From: Bacteroidales bacterium
GTDB taxonomy: Bacteria > Bacteroidota > Bacteroidia > Bacteroidales > JAADJA01
Length of the DNA: 64,000 bases
Reading direction: 5' to 3'
NCBI GenBank assembly: GCA_016783885.1
Contig: JADHVR010000004.1
Span: forward strand, 1 to 64,000
Shown here: piece after piece, positions 38,763 to 47,092 of the stretch
Layout of the letters: each line of letters begins with the position of its first letter
Position numbering within the stretch: position 1 is the first letter of the stretch
Program-made: the position numbers and the translations under genes
Notes under the pieces: model-generated
What the model was told of the DNA's origin: nothing
Seen by the model: only the letters and a program-made list of their open reading frames with translations
The model's database searches: none

Positions 38763-39137
38763 TTATAATACATTCACTATCCAATTCTCATCAATCCAAA
38801 CCGGAATAACTTCAATATTCGTAAACCATGATTTAAGGAGCTCAACTGATGAAAGGGTTTCAGAAATATGTGTCTGTTTATCTACATGGTTTCCGGCACA
38901 ATCGCCATGACCTACCATCAGGATTATTCCTGAGCCATGCTTATTAATAGATATATCCACTCTTTCTTTAATTGAATTTATTTTAAACTTATCAGTATTT
39001 TCGGCAAGTATTTTATCTGGCCCCGGTTCAGTAATCATATCCACATAATCAACTCCGTAATTATTTTTCAAAAAATTAATCACAGGCTCCTGAACCCTTC
39101 CGTCCATACAGTTAACTGCTGTTGCAAATTTTTTCAT
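38763..39137 (-). CDS. Small beta-carbonic-anhydrase-like protein
   Basis: 124 aa; NCMDGRVQ and VGHGDCAGN match CxDxR and HxxC zinc-site motifs. Confidence 0.65.
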   Translation of the reverse strand: MKKFATAVNCMDGRVQEPVINFLKNNYGVDYVDMITEPGPDKILAENTDKFKINSIKERVDISINKHGSGIILMVGHGDCAGNHVDKQTHISETLSSVELLKSWFTNIEVIPVWIDENWIVNVL

Positions 39138-39147
39138 AGTAATAGTA

Positions 39148-39404
39148 TTAATTCATATAATTAATCAACGATCGAATAATTCTATCCATCTCTTCTTTTT
39201 CAAAAATTATTGAATAATATCTCTTAAAAACAGCAATTTTTAAATCAAGTTCGCAAATTCCAGGATTTTGTTGTTTAACGCTGCTTTTAACCATTGTTCT
39301 TCCAAAATCAATATTTCCGCACCAATTAAAAATCTCTCTTGTGGTGTTTTGGCAAAAATAATTTCTAATTGTTTTTGTTGTATTTCAGGGCTTGTGTCAA
39401 ACAT
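39148..39404 (-). pseudogene. Frameshifted small conserved-type protein
   Basis: MFDTSPEIQQKQLEIIFAKTPQERFLIGAE in one frame continues as NIDFGRTMVKSSVKQQNPGICELDLKIAVFKRYYSIIFEKEEMDRIIRSLINYMN* in another. Confidence 0.55.
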
Positions 39405-39415
39405 TTCTCTGCGGT

Positions 39416-39535
39416 TTAAATTATGTTAAAAGATTTTAGATTGAGCTTGCTGTACCATTTCCTGATATATTCTTTATCAATTTCCGGGCAAGCTAAAAGA
39501 TTTTTAATATCCCGGATATGCTTTTCGCTTTGAAA
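39416..39535 (-). pseudogene. C-terminal remnant of a nucleotidyltransferase-like gene
   Basis: Frame gives FQSEKHIRDIKNLLACPEIDKEYIRKWYSKLNLKSFNII* with a stop immediately upstream. Confidence 0.5.
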
Positions 39536-39631
39536 TTACTGTATCCAATGATATTGTAATTCTATGTAATAATTTTAATATCATAAAATTTTTAAATTGA
39601 TACTGAAGGAGAAGGTCAAAACCATAAATCC

Positions 39632-41170
39632 CTATCCGAGTATCGTTCCAACAATTGTGGCAGACAGCAAGGAAGCAATTGTCCCGCCAAGTAACGCTCT
39701 CATCCCATATTTCGATAGCAATACGCGTTGATTTGGTGCAAGCGACCCGATACCTCCTATTTGTATTCCAATGGATGCAAAGTTAGCAAACCCGCACAGC
39801 ATATACGTCGCCATTATAATAGATTTGGGCTGCAGCGCCCCTGCTTCCTTTAGTTCGGATAAACTCACATAACCGATAAACTCGGTCATAATAACTTTTT
39901 CTCCCAACAATCTTCCGACAAGGGCAATATCCTGCCCCGGTATTCCTATTAACCACATGATAGGAGAAAAAATATATCCCAAAATAAATTGCAAAGAGAG
40001 TTCGGAATATTTTCCATTTGTGTTTTCTGCGATAATTTCATTTAAGTTTGTCCATGCACCTATTTTAACCATAATGTAATTAAACATTGCAATAAAGGCA
40101 ATAAATACGAGCAACATTGCAGCCACATTAACAGCTAGTCTCATTCCTTGTCCCGTGCCGTTTGAAATTGCATCGAGAATATTACTTCCTGCATTTTCTT
40201 TTGTTACTTTAATCGTTTTATCAATATCTTCAGTTTGTGGTACTAAAATCTTTGAAACCACCACGGCGCCTGGAGCAGCCATAACAGAGGCAGTTAACAG
40301 GTGCTTAGCGAATAAAAGTTTCTGAACCGGATCATCTCCACCTAAAAAATCGATATAAACAGCAAGCACTCCACCTGCCAGTGTTGCCATTCCTCCCATC
40401 ATTACCAATAGCATTTCCGACTTATTCATTTTTGGAAGGTACTCTTTGATCATTAACGGTGATTCTGTTTGCCCAAGGAAAATATTACCCGCAACTGACA
40501 AACTTTCGGCGCCTGAAAGTTTCATAAGCTTAGTCATAACCCATGCTAACCCATAAACTATTTTCTGAATTATTCCGAGATAAAATAAAAGACTTGTTAA
40601 TGCTGAAAAGAAAATAATAGTAGGAAGGATTTTCACCACGAAACTTATTAATCCCACTTCAATTTTACCGGTAACCATCGACTTAAAAAGAAAATCAACA
40701 CCTGCCTGTGTAAAATCGAGAATTAAAACAAATAACTTTCCGCCAAATTCAAAAAAAGACTGTATAAAAGGCACGTACAAAACACCAAGCGCCAACAAAA
40801 CCTGAATTGTAAGCCCGGTACCCACTACCTTCCATGAAACTGCCTTTTTGTTAGAGCTAAAAATATAAGAAATACCTATTAGCACGAGCATTCCCAACAA
40901 TCCTCTTAAAATTGTTATTATTGAGAACCCTCCCTTTTTATAATCAGATAAAATAAGTATATTCGATTTTGACCTGTCTGTTTGTTGATTTTGTTGTTCG
41001 GTATCCAGTTGAGTTATCTCGGTGTTCGAATCAGGTAAGGTTACAATTTCCTGATTTGTTGTATCACTTAATTTTGATGCAGAATCAGAAACATTATCAC
41101 TATTAAAAGCAAAAATTCCTGAGATGATAATAGATATAAACAGTAAAAAAAAGATTATTTTAAATTTCAT
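39632..41170 (-). CDS. Concentrative nucleoside transporter (NupC/CNT family)
   Basis: FLGQTESPLMIKEYLPKMNKSEMLLVMMGGMATLAGGVLAVY; GFANFASIGIQIGGIGSLAP. Confidence 0.93.
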   Translation of the reverse strand: MKFKIIFFLLFISIIISGIFAFNSDNVSDSASKLSDTTNQEIVTLPDSNTEITQLDTEQQNQQTDRSKSNILILSDYKKGGFSIITILRGLLGMLVLIGISYIFSSNKKAVSWKVVGTGLTIQVLLALGVLYVPFIQSFFEFGGKLFVLILDFTQAGVDFLFKSMVTGKIEVGLISFVVKILPTIIFFSALTSLLFYLGIIQKIVYGLAWVMTKLMKLSGAESLSVAGNIFLGQTESPLMIKEYLPKMNKSEMLLVMMGGMATLAGGVLAVYIDFLGGDDPVQKLLFAKHLLTASVMAAPGAVVVSKILVPQTEDIDKTIKVTKENAGSNILDAISNGTGQGMRLAVNVAAMLLVFIAFIAMFNYIMVKIGAWTNLNEIIAENTNGKYSELSLQFILGYIFSPIMWLIGIPGQDIALVGRLLGEKVIMTEFIGYVSLSELKEAGALQPKSIIMATYMLCGFANFASIGIQIGGIGSLAPNQRVLLSKYGMRALLGGTIASLLSATIVGTILG

Positions 41171-41175
41171 ATTCC

Positions 41176-41766
41176 TTATTTCTTCTCCTTCTTTCTTTGA
41201 TTAATTTCATCCCTTATTTTAGATGCTTTTTCATACTCTTCTTTTTCTACGGTTTTCTGTAAAAGTTCTTTCAATTCAGAGGTAGTATATTGTTCGTAAA
41301 CGTTTTTTGATTTTTCTCCGCCCATTGGTTTGGCTTTACCTGCTCCGGTTTTCTTTTCTTCGACAACAATTCCGGCAGTAGCCATTATTTTTTCATAAGT
41401 ATAAATCGGGCAATGAAATCGCAAAGCTAATGCAACAGCATCCGATGTCCTTGCATCAATCCTGTATTCCTTTTGTCCGTCGAGGCACACTAATTCAGCA
41501 TGAAACACGCCCTCGATAAACTTATTAATAACAACCTCTCTAAAAGTTATATTAAAAGTTTCTGAAAAGCTTTTAAATAAATCATGTGTGAGAGGACGTG
41601 AGGGCTTCATTTTTTCAAGTTCAATGGCAATAGCCTGAGCTTCAAACCCTCCGATAATAATTGGTAATCTGCGCTTTCCTCCAATCTCGCCCAGAATCAA
41701 AGCATAAGCCCCGCTTTGCGATTGGCTGTATGACATTCCTATTATTTCAAGTTTAATTTTATGCAT
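41176..41766 (-). CDS. Bifunctional nuclease family (DUF151) protein with UVR-like tail
   Basis: YALILGEIGGKRRLPIIIGGFEAQAIAIELE; RTSDAVALALRFHCPIYTYE. Confidence 0.92.
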   Translation of the reverse strand: MHKIKLEIIGMSYSQSQSGAYALILGEIGGKRRLPIIIGGFEAQAIAIELEKMKPSRPLTHDLFKSFSETFNITFREVVINKFIEGVFHAELVCLDGQKEYRIDARTSDAVALALRFHCPIYTYEKIMATAGIVVEEKKTGAGKAKPMGGEKSKNVYEQYTTSELKELLQKTVEKEEYEKASKIRDEINQRKKEKK

Positions 41767-42136
41767 CCGGTAAAATATCTCGCGTGTTTAAGAAATAAAA
41801 AAGATAAAAGTATTAATTATTTTGTATTTAAAAATGGTTTTTGCAAAGAAAAATAAAAAATTATTAACATCCAAAATATCTGGTTTTACGATAAGTGACA
41901 GAATTTCAGCACTTACGGGGAAAATGGTAGTTGTTATAACGATTCCAATGTTACACGATTAGCTATTGTATATAACAAAATACTTTTTATTTTTGATGGA
42001 ATTGTTTTTTATGAACTTATGGAAAATATTTAATTAAAAAACATGTTGGTAATTAGATTATTTATTTCTACTATTGCGGTCATTAAAAATTATCTGAATC
42101 AAAGTATTAACAAAGTATTAATCAATTATTTAATAA

Positions 42137-44524
42137 ATGGAAAATTTAATTTATTATTTACCGGCTGCAGCGATAATTGGATTATTATTTACATTTTGGA
42201 AAACAAACTGGATAAAAAAGAAAGAAGTTGGTGGTGAAAAAATGGCATCAATTGCCAAAAATATCTCCGATGGAGCAATGGCTTTTTTAAAAGCTGAATA
42301 TAAAGTATTAGCAATTTTTGTCGTTGCTATTGGATTGTTGCTCATTTATAAAGGCAGTAGCGACAAAGAATCAAATGCATTTGTTGCACTTTCCTTTCTG
42401 ATTGGTGCATTATCATCAGGATTGGCGGGGTTTTTAGGTATGCGTGTTGCTACAAAAGCAAATGTAAGAACAACAAATGCTGCACGGACCTCATTAAACA
42501 AAGCCCTGGAAGTGGCTTTTTCAGGAGGTTCTGTAATGGGTTTGGGTGTTGTTGCCCTTGGAGTTTTAGGCTTAAGTCTGCTTTTCCTCCTGTATAATTA
42601 TGTGATAGGTGTTGAGTGGGGATTAGGTACTGTTATTAATGTTATTTCAGGCTTTTCATTGGGAGCTTCTTCTATTGCATTATTTGCCCGTGTCGGCGGT
42701 GGCATATATACCAAAGCTGCTGATGTTGGTGCTGACCTGGTTGGGAAAGTAGAAGCCGGTATCCCTGAGGATCATCCCTTAAATCCTGCTACAATTGCTG
42801 ACAATGTTGGAGATAATGTTGGAGATGTTGCAGGTATGGGCGCTGACTTATTTGAATCGTTTGTAGGCTCAATTATTGCAACTATGGTTTTAGGAGCAAT
42901 CTTTGTTACCGGCTTTGAGGCTATGGGTTTTTTCAGTCTCGGAGCTGTAATTTTGCCCTTAGTGTTAGCAGGAACAGGAATAATAGTATCAATCATTGGT
43001 ACATTCTTCGTAAGAGTTAAAGAAGGTCAAGATCCACAAAAAGCTTTAAATACAGGACAATTCGTTTCTGCCGGGATTATGGTTATTGCCTCTTATTTTA
43101 TTATCAAATGGTTTTTACCTTCCAACTGGACTGTTAATAATTTTGATTATAGTTCATTAGGAGTATTTATTGCAACTATTATTGGTCTTATTGCCGGTCT
43201 CGGAGTTGGTAAGATCACTGAATATTATACAGGTATGGGAAGCCCTCCGGTTAGAAAAATAGCGAGACAATCTCTTACGGGTGCAGCCACTAATATTATT
43301 TCAGGACTGGCTACCGGTATGATGTCAACAGCAGTACCAATATTATTAATTGCTCTTGCTATTTTAGGTTCTTACCATTTTGCAGGATTATACGGAATTG
43401 CTATTGCAGCGGTTGGTATGCTTGCAAATACAGGAATACAGCTTGCAGTTGATGCTTATGGGCCTATTTCTGATAATGCAGGTGGTATTGCCGAGATGGC
43501 AGAATTACCAAAAGAAGTCCGCCAAAGAACTGATAAACTGGATGCAGTAGGCAATACAACAGCAGCGATCGGAAAAGGTTTTGCTATTGCTTCTGCTGCC
43601 TTAACAGCTTTGGCTTTATTTTCTGCATTTATGCAACAAGCCGGAATTTATACTATTGATATTACTACTCCAAAAGTCATGGCAGGTTTATTTATCGGAG
43701 GTATGCTTCCTTTTGTTTTTTCTGCAATGGCAATGCAGGCAGTTGGTAAAGCTGCTATGGCAATGATAGAAGAAGTAAGAAGACAATTTAAAGAAATACC
43801 CGCCTTAAAAGCTGCACTTGAAATTATGAAGAAATATGATTCTGATGTTAGTAAAGCTACTGAAGAAGAAAAGAAAACATTTGATGCGGCTTATGGTGTT
43901 GCTGAGTACCAGAAATGTGTTGCTATATCAACTCAGGCATCAATTAAGAAAATGATATTACCGGGTACTTTAGCAATAGCTGTTCCTGCGTTGTTTGGAT
44001 TTTTCGGTGGACCGGAAATGCTTGGAGGTTTGCTTGCAGGTGTGACAGTAGTTGGTGTTTTAATGGCAGTTTTTCAGTCGAATGCAGGTGGAGCATGGGA
44101 TAATGCAAAAAAAATGATAGAAGAAGGAGTTGAATTTGACGGTATTAACTACACAAAAGGCTCTGACCCTCACAAAGCTGCTGTTGTTGGCGATACTGTC
44201 GGTGACCCTTTTAAAGATACATCAGGCCCGTCATTGAATATACTAATCAAGTTAATGGCAGTTGTAGCTCTTGTTATTGCTCCAAGTATTGCTGTTATTG
44301 ACAACAATAAAATTGACAATGAAACCTCTAATAAGACCAACACAGAACAAACTATCTCTGTTCAGTCCGAAGATGCTAATGTAGAAGTGAGAGACGAAGA
44401 AGCTGCTGTATTTGGTGAAGTATCCAAAAGAGAAGGCTATCAGGATTTAACTGAAAATGATACAAAGGAAAGTACTGAAGCACAAAAATTCACAAGCCGT
44501 AAATCAATACAAGAAAACCGGTAG
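42137..44524 (+). CDS. hppA: Membrane (Na+/H+-translocating) pyrophosphatase
   Basis: [49 protein letters not shown]. Confidence 0.97.
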   Translation: MENLIYYLPAAAIIGLLFTFWKTNWIKKKEVGGEKMASIAKNISDGAMAFLKAEYKVLAIFVVAIGLLLIYKGSSDKESNAFVALSFLIGALSSGLAGFLGMRVATKANVRTTNAARTSLNKALEVAFSGGSVMGLGVVALGVLGLSLLFLLYNYVIGVEWGLGTVINVISGFSLGASSIALFARVGGGIYTKAADVGADLVGKVEAGIPEDHPLNPATIADNVGDNVGDVAGMGADLFESFVGSIIATMVLGAIFVTGFEAMGFFSLGAVILPLVLAGTGIIVSIIGTFFVRVKEGQDPQKALNTGQFVSAGIMVIASYFIIKWFLPSNWTVNNFDYSSLGVFIATIIGLIAGLGVGKITEYYTGMGSPPVRKIARQSLTGAATNIISGLATGMMSTAVPILLIALAILGSYHFAGLYGIAIAAVGMLANTGIQLAVDAYGPISDNAGGIAEMAELPKEVRQRTDKLDAVGNTTAAIGKGFAIASAALTALALFSAFMQQAGIYTIDITTPKVMAGLFIGGMLPFVFSAMAMQAVGKAAMAMIEEVRRQFKEIPALKAALEIMKKYDSDVSKATEEEKKTFDAAYGVAEYQKCVAISTQASIKKMILPGTLAIAVPALFGFFGGPEMLGGLLAGVTVVGVLMAVFQSNAGGAWDNAKKMIEEGVEFDGINYTKGSDPHKAAVVGDTVGDPFKDTSGPSLNILIKLMAVVALVIAPSIAVIDNNKIDNETSNKTNTEQTISVQSEDANVEVRDEEAAVFGEVSKREGYQDLTENDTKESTEAQKFTSRKSIQENR

Positions 44525-44582
44525 TTTATTTTAGGTATAAACTATGACTTTTTAGGCTCTTGCGAAAATCGTTGTTTATTGG

Positions 44583-44636
44583 TATTCGTCAGACCACTTC
44601 GCACGGGCAAACGCACAGGCAGTGGTTAGACAAATA
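44583..44636. repeat. Dispersed hairpin repeat copy A
   Basis: tattcgtcagaccact...agtggttagacaaata; related to copies B and C. Confidence 0.75.
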
Positions 44637-44657
44637 ATAGCGGGAAAATCTAAAATC

Positions 44658-45554
44658 CTACTCCGGCACCTGGCTGCTGTATGAACCGTTTTCGGACCAG
44701 GTATCATTTTTATCCTGGTTGCTTACCTGCACATCCATATTGTTGTCGGTGGCTTTATAGCCTTTCGTTCCGGCATCGTTAGTCCACAGTATTTTATCGG
44801 CAGCGTTAATATCGCCGTCAGCATTTGAATCTCCTCCCACCATGCCATAAACACTTGTTGCAATCTCTTTATATCCGAGACCGCCATTGTAAACCTGAGT
44901 AATTGCCGTAGAAAAATTATAATCGTAAACTCCACCTGATTCGGTAATACCATTTGCCGATAAAATTCCCAAATGATTCCTGTGCCAAACAATAGCATAA
45001 AGGTTTTGTGAAAAAGAAGCTGCCGGGAATTGCAGAACCGATGAACCATTGAGCCCCACAACAGAACCGTTATCTAATATAAAAGCCGCTTGTGTTGCAA
45101 TTGTTGTGGATGGAATAGCAGCATCCGGACTTGCAGCATCGCGAAGTTCAATTAAAACCCAGTCAACTACATCTGAGTTTGGAATGGAGCCTACGTTTTC
45201 TGTTCCTGCGTAATTCCAGGGTGGTACGTTATAAGGTTGTGATAATGGAATCTGATTTCCGGAATTAAGGCCGGTTGTCATTTCAGAGCCAGAATAAGGG
45301 CCCTCGAGAAAAACGAGAAGGTCAATATCAATACCGTGAATTGTTACAGATACAGGTTGCTGAAAACCCTGTGTTAAGATATTAGATGCATTAGAATAAG
45401 TTTCTGTTGCAATTTCGCCGAGTGTCCAGCTAAGGCTTGCGTTTGCGTTTTCATAGTAATCGCCTGATGAAGCTATAACTTCCGGCGACAGGGATTGGGC
45501 TGCAACCGCGAATGATAACAGCCCCCCAATCATAATTATGCTAAATTTTTTCAT
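44658..45554 (-). CDS. Secreted protein with C-terminal dockerin-like/SQVPE module
   Basis: Signal peptide; LSWTLGEIATETYSNASNILTQGFQQP; C-term FLEGPY...GDSNADGDINAADK...SSQVPE. Confidence 0.7.
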   Translation of the reverse strand: MKKFSIIMIGGLLSFAVAAQSLSPEVIASSGDYYENANASLSWTLGEIATETYSNASNILTQGFQQPVSVTIHGIDIDLLVFLEGPYSGSEMTTGLNSGNQIPLSQPYNVPPWNYAGTENVGSIPNSDVVDWVLIELRDAASPDAAIPSTTIATQAAFILDNGSVVGLNGSSVLQFPAASFSQNLYAIVWHRNHLGILSANGITESGGVYDYNFSTAITQVYNGGLGYKEIATSVYGMVGGDSNADGDINAADKILWTNDAGTKGYKATDNNMDVQVSNQDKNDTWSENGSYSSQVPE

Positions 45555-45785
45555 TTGTTTATAAAATAATTATTAATAATGATAATTGAGTGTTTGATTT
45601 ATACTGAAACGCATAAACTTTACAATTTTCTAATAATTTAACTGCGTGGTTTTAAATAAACTATAATTGAAGAAATTTGCATTCCCGTTTTAGTTCAGTT
45701 TAAAATTAGAGGTGCGCAATGTACACAAAATAATGGCTAATGTCAAATTTTTATTTAAGTTTTTTCATGAAGTAGTATTTTTTCT

Positions 45786-45853
45786 CCCCGCTACCCACTC
45801 CAAGAGGGGAAATTTCTCCCCCTTCGGGGAAGTGTCCGGAGGGCGAGAGGGGG
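45786..45853. repeat. GC-rich intergenic hairpin region
   Basis: ctccccgctaccc..gaggggaaatttctcccccttcggggaagtgtccggagggcgagagggggg. Confidence 0.5.
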
Positions 45854-46002
45854 GTTATTTACAATTTACAAAACCTTTATAATTTCTTTTCCATTGGAGT
45901 ATTCAAGTGCTTTGCTGAGAATGCCTGTATTTTCAGCAACAGTTAGCTATGGAGATTAGTTCGATATTTAACAAAAAGACTTCTTCGCTACACCTTCAGT
46001 GA

Positions 46003-47064
46003 TTAGCCCAAAAACACTTTCGGGTTCTCAATAGCGATGGAATTGAAATAGTCTTCTCCTAAATAGGCGCGCAGGTCGAGGCCGAACCTTCTTTCGTTCG
46101 ACTCCACCTCTACCATGTAATAATCGGAACCGAACAGTATCTTTTTCCTCAGTTTCTGATCAGCAAGCAAAACCTTCAGCAAGGAGAAATATTTCATATC
46201 GGCCATCGTGAAGGAGATATCGGTATAAAAATTATCATATTTAATGCACATATCCCTGATAACCCTCATCCAGTTGTCTTTTTCCCCGGGATGATGAATA
46301 AATTTATCCCAGTAATATTGCGAACCAAAATGGCCAAAACAAATCCTGAGTTTGGGGAACTTTTTTACCACATGTTTGAAATTACCGGGATAGGTAAACC
46401 GGGAACATAACTCCTTCTTGCTTTTCTTTCTAGTATCAATGTGGTCTATTGATTTTTCCAGGAGCTTCTTCAGGTCTCTTTTCCTTCCTTTAAAATGGAC
46501 AGGGTTAAACGGGCTGCAGTGTGTCAGCAGAGGCAGGTTTTTCTCCTGGCAATACTCGTAAATCGGGTCCAGGTCAGGATCATACGGAAAGTAGCCCAAA
46601 GGCGGATAAAGTTTCACCCCTTTAAAATTCCAATCCTCAACGCATTCCTTTAACAGGTCAAGAATCCCTTCACGCCTGGGATCGACATGGACAAAAGGGA
46701 TAACTTGCGGATATGTTTGGGATACATTGTAAAGCTCTTCCAGTTGTTGTTTATAAGGCCTGGGAACTTTACCGGCGTGCATATAAGCCATGTCCATAGG
46801 CAGGACGATGAACTTCGTGTCGTCCGGGTAAAAATCTCTGCATTTTTCAAAGATCTTTTGCTGTGAACCAAGTTTACCGGTTGTAATAAACTTAACATAA
46901 CGGTCGAACATGTCTTTATCCGTAAACGGGATTATGTTCTTTAAAATTTTTGTAATGACACCATACCCAACTGTCGATCTGAGGATATTGACGAGTGCCA
47001 ATGGCAGGAACCGATTCGGTACATCCGTATCCTTAAAAATGTGAATGTGGCAATTGTAATACAT
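46003..47064 (-). CDS. Amidohydrolase-family (TIM-barrel) metal-dependent hydrolase
   Basis: YYNCHIHIF, FVHVDPRREG, GVKLYPPLGY, LLTHCSPF, FGSDYYMVE. Confidence 0.82.
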   Translation of the reverse strand: MYYNCHIHIFKDTDVPNRFLPLALVNILRSTVGYGVITKILKNIIPFTDKDMFDRYVKFITTGKLGSQQKIFEKCRDFYPDDTKFIVLPMDMAYMHAGKVPRPYKQQLEELYNVSQTYPQVIPFVHVDPRREGILDLLKECVEDWNFKGVKLYPPLGYFPYDPDLDPIYEYCQEKNLPLLTHCSPFNPVHFKGRKRDLKKLLEKSIDHIDTRKKSKKELCSRFTYPGNFKHVVKKFPKLRICFGHFGSQYYWDKFIHHPGEKDNWMRVIRDMCIKYDNFYTDISFTMADMKYFSLLKVLLADQKLRKKILFGSDYYMVEVESNERRFGLDLRAYLGEDYFNSIAIENPKVFLG

Positions 47065-47092
47065 GATAACCTCCTTTTTTATAAGCTGGATT

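Noticed and set aside
42043-42237. 64-aa + strand ORF overlapping the hppA start
   Set aside because: Overlaps the start of a certain gene in another frame and has no recognisable features.
45786-45853. GC-rich hairpin region as a novel element
   Set aside because: Resembles common G-run/C-run intergenic repeats in Bacteroidetes genomes; noted as a repeat but not argued as new.
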